Assembly (NCBI RefSeq): GCF_018919385.1
Contig: NZ_JAHLMF010000004.1
Location: 186,001 to 250,000, forward strand
Source of the DNA: Geomonas diazotrophica
Lineage (GTDB): Bacteria > Desulfobacterota > Desulfuromonadia > Geobacterales > Geobacteraceae
Direction of reading: 5' to 3'
DNA: 64,000 bases
The notes beneath the pieces were generated by a model. It was given only the letters and a program-made list of their open reading frames with translations, was not told the DNA's origin and searched no databases. Shown in pieces: positions 8,131-16,953 of the stretch; within the stretch, counting starts at the first letter, position 1, and each line of letters opens with the position of its first letter. A program made the position numbers and the translations under genes.

Positions 8131-9204
8131 TCAGGGCTGCGATGTTGCCGGCGCCGGCTGATTGGCCTTCAACCATGCGACGAAACGCTCCCTGTTCCTT
8201 CTCGACAAGATGCGTGAAAACTTCTCCTGGTCGTAGAGATAGAGACAGTGCCTGATCGAGGTGTAGGCGCTGAAGGTCCTCTCCGGGTTTTCCGCGAGCA
8301 CGTGGTCGCGATACTCCCTGACGACCTTCAGGTTCTCGTTCAGACACCTGTGCAGTTCAGCCTTTTGCAGGGTGCTGTTTTGCTCCAATATGTCCTGGAC
8401 GAAATCATCCACCTTCTCGTCGTCGAACACGAAGTCACGGAAAAAGTGCCCGGCAATGGGCAAGAAGTTGAAGGCGTTCACCGTCCTCGTGCCTGCGGTA
8501 ACCGCCTGGCCCGGCGCGTCCGGTTCAATCTGCGTCACCGTCGCCTGCTGCATCAGGTCGGAGGTCGCGTTCCGGATCTCTTTAAACTCACGGTCGGCGA
8601 GCTCGAAAAGGGCGGCGAGCACGTTGATCCTGCGCTTCAGATCCACCGGGATCGACTTCTTGTACTTGATCTTGTGGTCCAGCATGCTCCAGGCGTCCTG
8701 GATCAGGGACCGAATCTGCACCTCGAAGCAGAGATCAGCCGGCGGCAGGTTCCTGGTGACATAAACCACCTCGGGGTCCAGGGCCAGGTCCATGTGCAGC
8801 CCCTTGTAGCCGAAGGAGTCTTCCGTACTCTCCACGGCGGAAGTCTTGTCGGTGACGTTTAGTATCTTGAAGTTGCGCTGCAGCAGCTCCGACACCACCG
8901 GCACCTCGTCTTCATAGAGGCAGACGATCCGCACGCCTATCAGGTCCGAGATGAAGTCCCTGATTTGGTAAGGCTGCTCGTCGGCCTCGAGTTTCCCTTG
9001 GTATTTGCGCTGGAACTTTTTTATGCACTCCTCTTTGTCCTTGACGCGCCCCTCGACCTTGGTGGTCGCCCCCGCTCCAGTCTGACTGACCAGGCTCCTG
9101 ACGATGTCGACAAAGGAGTCCTTCGCCGCAATCAACAGCTTCTCGTTGGTCTCGTAGTATTTCCTGAAAAGTACTTTTTCCCGCTCAAAATCATGGGATG
9201 CCAT
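8131..9204 (-). CDS. standalone RelA/SpoT-domain (p)ppGpp synthetase-like protein
   Basis: 357 aa. Residues ~45-185 are a RelA/SpoT synthetase domain: basic RVKDKEECIKKF near 53-64, DLIGVRIV at 87-94, the GYKGLH loop at 132-137 that matches the nucleotide-stacking segment, EVQIRS at 161-166 and AWSMLDH...YK at 171-182. There is no HD hydrolase domain, TGS or ACT, so it is not a long Rel. The C-terminal ~170 residues are helical and specific to this subgroup. It would make alarmone nucleotides in the cytosol; hydrolysis would depend on another Rel/SpoT. AAGGAATT precedes the ATG at a loose distance. No antitoxin-like partner gene is adjacent. Confidence 0.82.
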   Translation of the reverse strand: MASHDFEREKVLFRKYYETNEKLLIAAKDSFVDIVRSLVSQTGAGATTKVEGRVKDKEECIKKFQRKYQGKLEADEQPYQIRDFISDLIGVRIVCLYEDEVPVVSELLQRNFKILNVTDKTSAVESTEDSFGYKGLHMDLALDPEVVYVTRNLPPADLCFEVQIRSLIQDAWSMLDHKIKYKKSIPVDLKRRINVLAALFELADREFKEIRNATSDLMQQATVTQIEPDAPGQAVTAGTRTVNAFNFLPIAGHFFRDFVFDDEKVDDFVQDILEQNSTLQKAELHRCLNENLKVVREYRDHVLAENPERTFSAYTSIRHCLYLYDQEKFSRILSRRNRERFVAWLKANQPAPATSQP

Positions 9205-9456
9205 ATTTGAATTCCTTATGCCTCAAGAGCCGGAGTTCCTCCGTAGCCAGGGGTTCAGCGTCTTATCGGCTCTTGCGTATTCGCTCCTGCTCACGAATAG
9301 CACAGGCGGGCCCTTTCAAAAAGAGAATTCGGTCGAAAAGGATCGGGATCAGGCCGGGAAATGGACAAACGTTGGCGGGAAATTAAAACTGTCGGCGAAG
9401 AATTCGAAGAGCCACCTAAGGAAAAAGGAAGCGACTGGGACACTCGACTAAACGGC

Positions 9457-10587
9457 TCAAAAATGCCTCTCCTCAACCTCCTCCTGGGCTTTGTGGTGTT
9501 TCGCAGGGGGCTTCCAGAAGCTGGCCTGCCAGTTGTCCACCCCGTTTTCCCGCGCCACCCACGGAGGAAGACCGACCTTGAAATGCCGGGAGAGCGCGTT
9601 GACGTAGGGCTCGTACATGAGGCGCAACTCGGCAAGGTTCTGTTCCAGGACGTCCCTCTCCTTCAGCGTGTGGCCGCTGCGGCGAAGAATGTCGCAGATT
9701 TCGTCCAGCTTCGCCGACGGGAGCCGGTCAGCCCCTTGCCGCGGCTGGGTCTTGAACACGAGCGCCAGATCGACTACCGCATGGCGCGACATGGCAAAGG
9801 TGAGCTCCGCCTGGCGGTTGCAGGTTCCCTCCACCCCCGCCATGATCAGGGCGCAGGTGTCCAAAATCGCTGTAAGCGCGGTCAGCCAGGACTGGTTGTC
9901 GTGTTGGGAACGGAAATAGGCGAGCACAGGATAGGAAAGATGCCCCTCGAGAAACTCCGCGGACCAGCGCTCCCATTCGTGCAGCAGCTCGCGAAGCGAT
10001 TCCGCCCCTCCGTGATGGCTGTGTCTGCGCAGCATCTCCGAAGCGGTGGGAGGTGAGCCGGCCCGGGCGTCGAGCAGGGAGATGCTCACCTCGCGTCGGG
10101 CGAAGGACTGGTTCAGAGCCGGCAGGTAGCTGATGACAAGGGCCAGGAAAGCGAACCCCATTCCCGATTCGACCACCACCAGCAGGCGTCCCAGGCTCGT
10201 TTTGGGCACCACGTCGCCGATGCCGAGGGTGAAGAAGGTGGTGCCGCTCAGGTAGAGGTCACTTATCAGTTCGGTGCCGCCGTCGCGATACAAAAGCCAG
10301 GAACCGCCCCAGTGGATGAGCGCGAAACCGGCGATCAGCACCGCCGCCCAGAGGCTCAAAAGAAGCAGCAGCGACAGCGGGCCGAAGTAGCTCAACCAGG
10401 TTTCCCGGCGCTTGGCCGGAACGAAGTTGTGGATGAGCCACGTCCAGGGACGCCAACTGCTGCGGTAGAAGACCCGCGTGATGCGGAAGCGGCGGGTCAC
10501 CCGGCGCGGCAGGATGATGGTCTCGAATCCCTCCCAAAGCACCAGGAGCACCAGCACAGCCCCAAGAATCATCGCCACAATCGCCAT
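9457..10587 (-). CDS. two-TM potassium-channel-like protein
   Basis: 376 aa. An N-terminal helix (about 3-20), a second TM segment (about 68-92), a pore loop with TTFFTLGIGDVVP and a following TM helix (about 130-155) form an ion-channel module. The filter reads TLGIGD rather than the canonical T-V-G-Y-G-D, so K+ selectivity is likely but unproven. The C-terminal ~210 residues are cytosolic, helical and have no RCK/TrkA nucleotide-binding signature. ATG 10587 is chosen because AGGAAGG lies 2 bp upstream and an in-frame start at 10704 would add a non-conserved tail. Confidence 0.8.
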   Translation of the reverse strand: MAIVAMILGAVLVLLVLWEGFETIILPRRVTRRFRITRVFYRSSWRPWTWLIHNFVPAKRRETWLSYFGPLSLLLLLSLWAAVLIAGFALIHWGGSWLLYRDGGTELISDLYLSGTTFFTLGIGDVVPKTSLGRLLVVVESGMGFAFLALVISYLPALNQSFARREVSISLLDARAGSPPTASEMLRRHSHHGGAESLRELLHEWERWSAEFLEGHLSYPVLAYFRSQHDNQSWLTALTAILDTCALIMAGVEGTCNRQAELTFAMSRHAVVDLALVFKTQPRQGADRLPSAKLDEICDILRRSGHTLKERDVLEQNLAELRLMYEPYVNALSRHFKVGLPPWVARENGVDNWQASFWKPPAKHHKAQEEVEERHF

Positions 10588-10654
10588 AACCTTCCTCTCG
10601 CCCCACAGTCCGCGCTGCCGTTCACTCTCATAGCAGTATAACCCAGAACCATTG

Positions 10655-10770
10655 GCCACGGAGAAAATCTGAGGACTTCTGAGAAAAGCGGAAATCAAAA
10701 ACAAAAAAAGAGGGGTTTCCCCCTCAAAGTGTCGTGCGGTTCTCAGATTTTCTCAGATTATCTCCGTGGC
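10655..10770. repeat. 19-bp inverted repeat enclosing a terminator
   Basis: Arms 10655-10673 (gccacggagaaaatctgag) and 10752-10770 are inverted copies with one mismatch. They enclose about 78 bp that contains the strong minus-strand terminator at 10703-10725. Such 'ccacggag' palindromes resemble small non-autonomous intergenic repeats. Confidence 0.65.
10703..10725 (-). terminator. rho-independent terminator of the PhnD-kinase pair
   Basis: On the minus strand GAGGGGG-AAA-CCCCTC is followed directly by TTTTTTT. It lies about 70 bp beyond the kinase stop codon. Confidence 0.8.
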
Positions 10771-10795
10771 TAAGCGGTTTTTCCGTTTCGGGAGT

Positions 10796-12415
10796 CTACG
10801 CCACACATGCCTCCTGGCTCACCGGCAGCCTTACCTTGAAGATGGTACCGGCGCCGGGGGTACTTTCCACGGCGATCTCGCCGCTGTGCTTCCTGATGAT
10901 GTCGTAACTGATCGACAGCCCAAGGCCGGTACCCTTGCCAACGTCCTTGGTGGTGAAAAAGGGTTCGAAGATCCGGTTGATGATCTCCTGGGGGATCCCC
11001 TTGCCGGTGTCGCTTACCGAGACGAAGACGTCCTCACCGTCGCTCCAGGTTCGGACCACGATCTCCCCGGAACTCTCTATGGCCTGCGAGGCGTTGATCA
11101 ACAGGTTGAGAAACACCTGGTTGAGCTGCTGCGGGTAACAGCAGACTGGGGGGAGTACCCCGAACTCCCGCCTCAAGGTGGCGACGTACTTGATCTCGTT
11201 CCAGGCGATGTTGATGGTGGTCTCGAGGCATTCGTTCAGATCGACCCGCGAGTATTGAACCTGGTCCACCCGGGAGAAGTTCTTCAGGCTCTGGACAATG
11301 TGCTGCACCCGCCCTCCCCCTTCCAGGGATTCCGCAATCAGTTGTTTGCCGTCATCGAGGATGTGATCGATCTTTAGCTGCTTTCGGGTTTGGGAGAGCG
11401 CATCGGAGCCGGCGTCGTCGCCTCCTTTCCTGATGGCCTCGTCCTGGGCTGCGATGAATTCCTCCAGGCGTTGCAGGTATTTCCCGAGCGTGGACAGGTT
11501 GCTGGTGACGAACCCCATGGGGTTGTTGATCTCGTGGGCGACGCCGGCGGCAAGTTGTCCGATGGAGGCCATCTTCTCCTGCTGGGTGAGGTAGTTGTCC
11601 TTCTCCCGGTTCTTCGCCACCTCTTCCTGCACCCTGGACTCCAGGGTCAGATTCAAATCTTCGAGTTCCCGGGCACGTTCCTGCAACGCTTCCTTGGCCA
11701 CGGTCAGCTCTCTCACCCGTTCCGAGATGGCGCGAGACATCATGTTGAAGGCCGCCCCCAGCCGCCCCACATCGTCTTGCCCCTCCCGCACCGGCGCCGG
11801 TGTCAGGTTGCCATTGGCAACCTCCAGGCTTGCCTTGGTGAGGGTGACCAGGTGCCGGGTCAGCCAGTACCCGAGCAGGGTCAGTATCACCGTGGAAAGA
11901 AGCACCTCGATAATGGCGATGGTCCCGCCCTGAAGCAACAGGAGGTGCCGCGCGGAAACGATCTGCGAGAGATCCAGGCCGAAGTGGAGGGTTCCCAGGG
12001 GCTGTCCCGTCTGGGCAATGGGGACCAGCACGTCGTAGCGCGGAGCCTGGGTCCCCTGGAACAACTCGAACCGTACACTGGGGGGAGGAAGGGCTTGGTC
12101 ACGCCCCCAGCCGCTGGAAGCGACCCGCCTCCCTGCGCTGTCCAGGATCACGATGTACTTGACCCCGCCGGCACGCCGACTCTCGTCGATGACGGCCTGA
12201 ACGGTGGCGAAATCCTGCTGTGCAAGGGGTGCGGTAAGGGCGGCAATGAGGACCGGCGACATCTGCTCGGCCTGCCACAGGGCCTGCTTGGTCATCGCAC
12301 CGTGCAGAAGCCGTAAGCTGTTGAACACCATCACGAACAACATCAGAATTTCGATGCCGATGGCAAGCATCAACAGGCGCCCCCGCACCGTTGACCAGGG
12401 AGCGAGCGCTCTCAT
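10796..12415 (-). CDS. membrane sensor histidine kinase with HAMP domain
   Basis: 539 aa. TM1 about 13-33, a periplasmic segment about 35-160, TM2 about 162-186, HAMP about 186-240, coiled coil, then HisKA with His294 in GVAHEINNP and HATPase_c with DTGKGIP and [13 protein letters not shown]. No receiver domain. It autophosphorylates and signals to an unidentified response regulator; none is encoded next to it. ATG 12415 overlaps the TGA of the PhnD-like gene by 4 bp (ATGA), so translation is probably coupled. The periplasmic loop begins [24 protein letters not shown], the style of a small double-CACHE-like or DUF3365-like sensor region. Confidence 0.9.
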   Translation of the reverse strand: MRALAPWSTVRGRLLMLAIGIEILMLFVMVFNSLRLLHGAMTKQALWQAEQMSPVLIAALTAPLAQQDFATVQAVIDESRRAGGVKYIVILDSAGRRVASSGWGRDQALPPPSVRFELFQGTQAPRYDVLVPIAQTGQPLGTLHFGLDLSQIVSARHLLLLQGGTIAIIEVLLSTVILTLLGYWLTRHLVTLTKASLEVANGNLTPAPVREGQDDVGRLGAAFNMMSRAISERVRELTVAKEALQERARELEDLNLTLESRVQEEVAKNREKDNYLTQQEKMASIGQLAAGVAHEINNPMGFVTSNLSTLGKYLQRLEEFIAAQDEAIRKGGDDAGSDALSQTRKQLKIDHILDDGKQLIAESLEGGGRVQHIVQSLKNFSRVDQVQYSRVDLNECLETTINIAWNEIKYVATLRREFGVLPPVCCYPQQLNQVFLNLLINASQAIESSGEIVVRTWSDGEDVFVSVSDTGKGIPQEIINRIFEPFFTTKDVGKGTGLGLSISYDIIRKHSGEIAVESTPGAGTIFKVRLPVSQEACVA

Positions 12416-13242
12416 CTTTCTTCTTTTTTCAGCAGCCTTTTGACCTCGGCAGCATAGTGGTCCATACCTTCCAGTTCCCCATGGTGGAGCTTTCGGTAGC
12501 CGCCAAGCTTGTTGGTGTCGAAATAGCGTTTTCCCTCCGCCGTCTCCGCAAAGCCCCAAAGCGCTGCATTGATCGCCTTTTCACGAGCGGACCAGCGCTG
12601 GTTCAGCAGGTAGACCCTGCCGGCAAGGGGAGCGCTTTGGGCGATGATGCGCAACTGCCCTTGCACCTCCGGGCGCAGCTTCTGGAAGTTGGCCAGCGAC
12701 GTGAAGCCGGCAGCGGCTTCACCGGTCAACAGTAACTGCGCCACGCTGTCCGAGGCGCTGACGAATTTCACCGGCAGCGAGGCAACGTGATTTTCGGCGA
12801 GCCAGTGCTCCCCCCAGAGGGTTACCAGCGATGCCGCGCTGAGCCCGAGGACCTTCTTCCCTTTCAGGTCCGCCGGCTTGGTTACGTCGCTGTTTCGGGG
12901 GACTATGGTGACCGCCTTGAAGTCGGCCTTGTAGGTGAGTTGCGGCAGGTAGCCGGCGTCGACTTGCAGCAGCCGCGCCTGGTGACCGGTGGTGATGGCG
13001 AGGTCGTACTTCTGGGCCAAGGCGCGCCGGGCGAATTCGTCGAAGTCGGGTGCGGTAACCACCTCCACCGGCATGTTCAGGCTCTTGCTGAGGTAAAGCC
13101 GCAACGGCTGGTACATCTCGAGAATCACCCTGGCACTGGTGTGGGGAGCTACCCCGATCACGAAAGCCCCTTGGGCAGAGGCGACCCCGGGGAAAAGCGC
13201 CAGAATCAATACCAAGCCAAAGAAACGGATTATGCTCCTCAT
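12412..13242 (-). CDS. PhnD-like periplasmic substrate-binding protein
   Basis: 276 aa. Signal peptide about 1-24, then a phosphate/phosphite/phosphonate-type (PhnD/DUF type) binding fold: VIGVAPHTSAR..., ...VEVVTAPDFDEF, and SLANFQKL. No ABC permease or ATPase gene accompanies it. Instead it overlaps a membrane histidine kinase by 4 bp, so I infer that it is the ligand-binding half of a two-component sensor rather than a transporter. ATG 13242 has GGAGGAG directly upstream; the GTG one codon earlier lies inside that site. Confidence 0.85.
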   Translation of the reverse strand: MRSIIRFFGLVLILALFPGVASAQGAFVIGVAPHTSARVILEMYQPLRLYLSKSLNMPVEVVTAPDFDEFARRALAQKYDLAITTGHQARLLQVDAGYLPQLTYKADFKAVTIVPRNSDVTKPADLKGKKVLGLSAASLVTLWGEHWLAENHVASLPVKFVSASDSVAQLLLTGEAAAGFTSLANFQKLRPEVQGQLRIIAQSAPLAGRVYLLNQRWSAREKAINAALWGFAETAEGKRYFDTNKLGGYRKLHHGELEGMDHYAAEVKRLLKKEER

Positions 13243-13446
13243 CACTCCTCCTTGCTAACATGCCCGCTGCTTGTGATTGCCCGCTTGATGCACCACGAGA
13301 GAGACGGGACCCGGCATCTCAAACAATGCGGAAAAGCCGCTCATGTTCTTTGCTACTCGTTGACCGTATCGGTGCAGGCGGCAGAAACTTGAATGGGTTG
13401 CCGTGGAGGATGTGGGGGAATGCGGAGACAGCGAACCACTCTAATG

Positions 13447-13480
13447 GAAACGCCCGCTGGTCAGCACCAGCGGGCGTTTC
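13447..13480. terminator. strong bidirectional terminator
   Basis: Perfect 15-bp stem (gaaacgcccgctggt with its complement) and a 4-nt loop, 30 bp after the small lipoprotein stop. A short T-run follows on both strands. Confidence 0.75.
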
Positions 13481-13511
13481 TATGCTTTTGTCACTTCGGG
13501 CTTCACCTAAA

Positions 13512-13673
13512 CTACCTCCGCCCACCATACGGGCCGCGCCCATAATGGCCGTAATAGTCATCGTAATAATATCCGTGGTGCCCGTAATAACCGTCCACCG
13601 GCACGATAATGCAGGCAGAGAGCAGTGAGGATAGCACCACTATTCCAACCAGGTACCGGACTCTCGTTTTCAT
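13512..13673 (-). CDS. small Tyr/Gly-rich lipoprotein
   Basis: 53 aa from ATG 13673 (GGAG 7 bp upstream). The type II signal ends in a lipobox (SLLSAC, Cys at about residue 19). The mature part is short and rich in Tyr, Gly and His (GYYGHHGYYYDDYYGHYGRG), like many tiny outer-membrane-anchored proteins of unknown role. Flanked by terminators on both sides, so it is a single-gene unit. A longer in-frame start exists at 13799 but lacks a ribosome-binding site. Confidence 0.65.
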   Translation of the reverse strand: MKTRVRYLVGIVVLSSLLSACIIVPVDGYYGHHGYYYDDYYGHYGRGPYGGRR

Positions 13674-13746
13674 CTCTGGACTCCTTTTCACCGGGACATG
13701 TCGTCTCTCCCTTTGATTATAAAGAGATTGAGGTGAAAAGTGGAAA

Positions 13747-13775
13747 AAGCCCGTCCGGTAACACCGGCGGGCCTT
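13747..13775. terminator. terminator-like hairpin
   Basis: aaagcccgtccggt pairs with accggcgggccttt, with one bulge. It lies just downstream of the NmrA-family gene on its strand, and AAAAA on the left supplies a T-tract for the minus strand. Confidence 0.6.
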
Positions 13776-13808
13776 TCTCTTTGGAAACTCAAGGAACAAA
13801 TATCTGCG

Positions 13809-14666
13809 TCAGGCACCTGCTTTGCCTTTTGCTATCACCGCTTCCAGGGAGGTGGTCGGCCTGCCGATCAGGGAGCTCAGCTGATGACTGCCGTCGAAGA
13901 GGCCGCCCTTGGCGGCGCCGCTGTCGGAGTCGGCCAGAAGCGCTGCGAGGGGTTCAGGAAGTCCGACCGATACGAGGAGTTGTTTGTACTCGAGCTCGGG
14001 AAGGTTCACGTAGTTGACCGGCTTGCCATACTGGCGGGATATCTCCGCAGCGAACTCGGTGAGGGTGTAGGTGGTGTCACCGGCCAGTTCGTAGACCCGT
14101 CCCCGATGCCCTTCCGAGGTGAGCACGGCGACGGCCGCTTCCGCGTAATCGGCGCGGGCGGCGGATGCAATCCGGCCATCTCCGGCGGAACCGTAGAAGG
14201 AGCCGTGTTCGACGGCTGGAGCAATGCTGGCAGCGTAGTTCTCGGTGTACCAGCCATTACGCAGGATAACGAAGGGGATGCTCGATTCGCGGATCAGCGT
14301 TTCGGTGGCGAGATGCTCGGCGGCCAGGCCGAGCGGAGAGCTGTCGGCGCGCAGCAGGCTGGTGTAGGCCAGGAGCTTCACGCCAGCCTTTTTCGCCGCT
14401 TCGATAACGGTGCGGTGCTGGCTGACGCGCTGCCCGACTTCGCTGGAGGAGATCAGCAGCAGCTTCTCGGCACCGGCAAGGGCGGATGCCCAGGTCTCGG
14501 GGGAGTTGTAGTCGGCCTGGCGCACATGCACCCCGAGAGAGGAGAGGTCCTTGGCCTTGTCGGGGTTGCGCACGGCGGCGACGATGCGGGAAGCGGGAAC
14601 CTTCTTGAGCAGCGATGCGATGGCGAGGCGTCCTAACTGTCCGGTTGCTCCGGTAATGACGATCAT
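13809..14666 (-). CDS. NmrA-family NAD(P)H:quinone oxidoreductase, QorB-like
   Basis: 285 aa. Extended/atypical SDR of the NmrA group: TGATGQLGRLAI at 5-16 for NAD(P), YTS at about 100-102, and ILRNGWYTENY, the pattern seen in E. coli YtfG (QorB). It would reduce quinones with NAD(P)H in the cytosol and limit quinone stress. AAGGAGATAGTCAC precedes the ATG. It is divergent from an HxlR-family gene 97 bp away, the same arrangement as ytfG/ytfH, which supports both calls and predicts control by that regulator. Confidence 0.85.
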   Translation of the reverse strand: MIVITGATGQLGRLAIASLLKKVPASRIVAAVRNPDKAKDLSSLGVHVRQADYNSPETWASALAGAEKLLLISSSEVGQRVSQHRTVIEAAKKAGVKLLAYTSLLRADSSPLGLAAEHLATETLIRESSIPFVILRNGWYTENYAASIAPAVEHGSFYGSAGDGRIASAARADYAEAAVAVLTSEGHRGRVYELAGDTTYTLTEFAAEISRQYGKPVNYVNLPELEYKQLLVSVGLPEPLAALLADSDSGAAKGGLFDGSHQLSSLIGRPTTSLEAVIAKGKAGA

Positions 14667-14729
14667 GTGACTATCTCCTTTATGTCTGCGTTGGATCTAT
14701 GTTACAGGTGGAGCATAGCAACAACGATT

Positions 14730-14760
14730 ACAAAAAGTAAGTACGCACAAAAAGGTAAGT
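14730..14760. promoter_or_regulatory. direct repeat, candidate HxlR operator
   Basis: ACAAAAAGTAAGT (14730-14742) recurs as ACAAAAAGGTAAGT (14747-14760), just before the HxlR start and between the divergent genes. A regulatory role is inferred from position only. Confidence 0.4.
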
Positions 14761-14763
14761 GTC

Positions 14764-15165
14764 ATGAGTGAGCCGGAAGTAGTGAGCCTGTCGGACCAGA
14801 TGCGCCGCGGGGAGCTGTTCTGCGTGCAGTGTCCGTCCCGGGAAATACTGAAGCATGTGACCAGTCAGTGGGGAGTTCTCGTGCTGGTTGCCCTGATGGA
14901 AAAGACGCACCGTTTCAGCGAGTTGCGGCGCAAGGTGGGCGGGGTGAGTGAAAAGATGCTGGCGCAGACGCTCCAATACCTGGAGAGGGACGGCTTTGTC
15001 GACCGGGTCTCCTTCCCGGTGGTGCCGCCCCACGTGGAATACTCGCTGACCCCGCTGGGGAGGGCCATCGGCGAGAAAGTCGAGTCGCTGGCCGACTGGA
15101 TCGAAAGCAACCTGCCGAGCATCATGGCCGTTCAGAAGACAGTGCCCCCGGAAGTCGTCGAATAA
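14764..15165 (+). CDS. HxlR-family transcriptional regulator
   Basis: 133 aa. Winged-helix of the HxlR type: CPSREILKHVTSQWGVLVL at the start of the domain, FSELRRKVGGVSEKMLAQTLQYLERDGFVDR as recognition helix plus wing, and VEYSLTPLGRA. Two cysteines (FCVQCPS, about 20 and 23) sit where redox-sensing members carry their reactive cysteine. It is divergent from the QorB-like gene, its probable target. The ribosome-binding site AAGGTAAGTGTC is weak and overlaps the second copy of the direct repeat, so binding there would also affect its own expression. Confidence 0.87.
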   Translation: MSEPEVVSLSDQMRRGELFCVQCPSREILKHVTSQWGVLVLVALMEKTHRFSELRRKVGGVSEKMLAQTLQYLERDGFVDRVSFPVVPPHVEYSLTPLGRAIGEKVESLADWIESNLPSIMAVQKTVPPEVVE

Positions 15166-15201
15166 CAGACGAAGGGGGCGAAGGGGCTTCCGCTTGGGTT
15201 T

Positions 15202-16851
15202 TCACCCGCCCAGGGTGAAGTAGAAGGTGGCACCCTTGCCCACCGTACCCTCGCCCCAGATCCTGCCGCCGTGGCGCTCGACGATCTGGTGCGAGGTGGC
15301 AAGCCCTATCCCCATTCCGTCGAATTCGGAGCCGTGCAGCCGCTCGAAGGGCTTGAAAAGCTTGCCCTGGTAGCTCATGTCGAAGCCGGCGCCGTTGTCG
15401 GTCACGAAGAAGGCTTCTTCGCCGGAGGCGGTGGACTTGCCCACGGCGATCCTCGGGAAAGGGGTCTTGGAGGTGTACTTCCAGGCGTTTCCCAACAGGT
15501 TGCCCAAAAGCTGGTTGATCAGGTGGGCGTCTCCATGGACGGTGAGCCCGGGCTCTACCTCCTGGCATACCAGACGATGCGGCTCGGTTTCCTGCAGCAT
15601 CTGCAGGATGGCGGCCGCGGCGGCACTGAGGTCGACGGGTTCAGGCAGGATGGGTGCCCGCGCCACCTTCGAGAGTTCCAGCAGGTGGTCGATGAGCGCC
15701 CCCATCTGGTTGGCGGCGCCCCTCATCCGGTCCAGATAGGTACGGGCCTCGTACGGCAGCGCCTGCCCGTACTCCTCGATGAGGATCGAACTGTAGCTGC
15801 TTATGTGCCGCAAGGGCGCCCTGAGGTCGTGCGACACCGAGTAGCTGAAGGACTCGCGCTCCCGGATGGCCGCCTGCAGGTCGGCGGTGCGCTGGCTGAC
15901 CCGCTGCTCGAGAAACTCGTTGGCCTGTTTCAGCTCCTCCGTCTTGGCGAGCAGCCTGTTCTGCATCTGCTTTTGCTGGGCGACGTCCCAGGTGAGGTCG
16001 GCGAAGAGGGTGACGGTACGGACGTCGGCTTCGGTGTAGTCGGTGGCCTTGTTGCCGACGCCGAGGATGGCGACCACCTCCCCGTTCCTTTTGACCGGCA
16101 TCACCAGGATGCGCACGACCGGGGCGTGCCCGGCGGGGAGCCCTTTGCGGTGGGGGAGACTTTCGTAGTCGTTGTAGATGGTGGCTTTGCCCAAATGAAG
16201 GCAATCGACCCAGACGCCGGCCTGGTCGATACTGTAGTGGCGATCCCGATCCTCGATGCCGCAGAACCTCTGCAAGGTGTTGGTGGACCAGGCTCTCAGT
16301 TCCACGCTTTTGCTCGCGGCATCGAAAAGGTGATAGAAGCCGATGCTGCTTTCGGTCAGCCTTTCCACCTCGTCGAGCGCTTCCACCATGAGCTCTTCCA
16401 GGGTATGCGCATCGGCGTACTGCATCAGGTTGATGCGGGAGAGATGGATGTCGTTGAGCCGTTTATGACAGGAGATGTCGTGCATGGTCACGAAGACCTG
16501 GTACGGCGAGGACTCCCCGGGGTGGAACATAGGGATGGCGTTCAGGTTGAACCAGCAGAAATGTCTTTTTTGCGGGTTGAAGACGCCGGCTACGAAGTCG
16601 AGCACGGGACGGCCGCTTTTGAGGGCGACCATGGAGGGGTGCAGCTCGGGAGGAAGTTCGGACCCGTCCTCCGCGATGACGCGCCAGTCCGGGTTCATCG
16701 AGGTCCGCCCCAGGAACTCGTCGCGCGTCAGGCCGAACATCTCCAGGGCGGCCGGGTTGACATCGGTCAGGGCGCCGTCAGCCGACTGGAAGAAGGCGCC
16801 CTGGGCCATCCGGTCGAACAGGGCGTGGTACTTGGCTGCATCGTCTCCCAT
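15202..16851 (-). CDS. cytosolic PAS-GAF sensor histidine kinase
   Basis: 549 aa, no transmembrane segment. N-terminal PAS domain (about 5-130) ending in a PAC-type VTMHDIS, a GAF domain (about 150-300) of the GAF_2 type with GFYHLFD and GVGNKATDYTEADV, then coiled coil, HisKA with His in FSYSVSHDLRAPLRHI (about 345-355) and HATPase with NAWKYTS, DNGAGF and GMGIGLATSHQIVERHGG. The kinase half resembles bacteriophytochrome-type kinases. AAGGGATCGCA precedes the ATG. No response regulator is adjacent. The ligand is unknown. Confidence 0.88.
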   Translation of the reverse strand: MGDDAAKYHALFDRMAQGAFFQSADGALTDVNPAALEMFGLTRDEFLGRTSMNPDWRVIAEDGSELPPELHPSMVALKSGRPVLDFVAGVFNPQKRHFCWFNLNAIPMFHPGESSPYQVFVTMHDISCHKRLNDIHLSRINLMQYADAHTLEELMVEALDEVERLTESSIGFYHLFDAASKSVELRAWSTNTLQRFCGIEDRDRHYSIDQAGVWVDCLHLGKATIYNDYESLPHRKGLPAGHAPVVRILVMPVKRNGEVVAILGVGNKATDYTEADVRTVTLFADLTWDVAQQKQMQNRLLAKTEELKQANEFLEQRVSQRTADLQAAIRERESFSYSVSHDLRAPLRHISSYSSILIEEYGQALPYEARTYLDRMRGAANQMGALIDHLLELSKVARAPILPEPVDLSAAAAAILQMLQETEPHRLVCQEVEPGLTVHGDAHLINQLLGNLLGNAWKYTSKTPFPRIAVGKSTASGEEAFFVTDNGAGFDMSYQGKLFKPFERLHGSEFDGMGIGLATSHQIVERHGGRIWGEGTVGKGATFYFTLGG

Positions 16852-16953
16852 TGCGATCCCTTCCGGATGAGGTTGCCGCGAAACCGGTGCAGGCTATCAC
16901 ATTAACGGGAGATAAAAAAGATTTTTAACGCGGCGTTGGCAAATAACCCGTTT

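Noticed and set aside
13246-13440. Possible riboswitch in the leader of the PhnD-like gene
   Set aside because: Looked for cyclic-di-GMP (GEMM) and other common riboswitch core motifs; none could be placed with the expected pairings.
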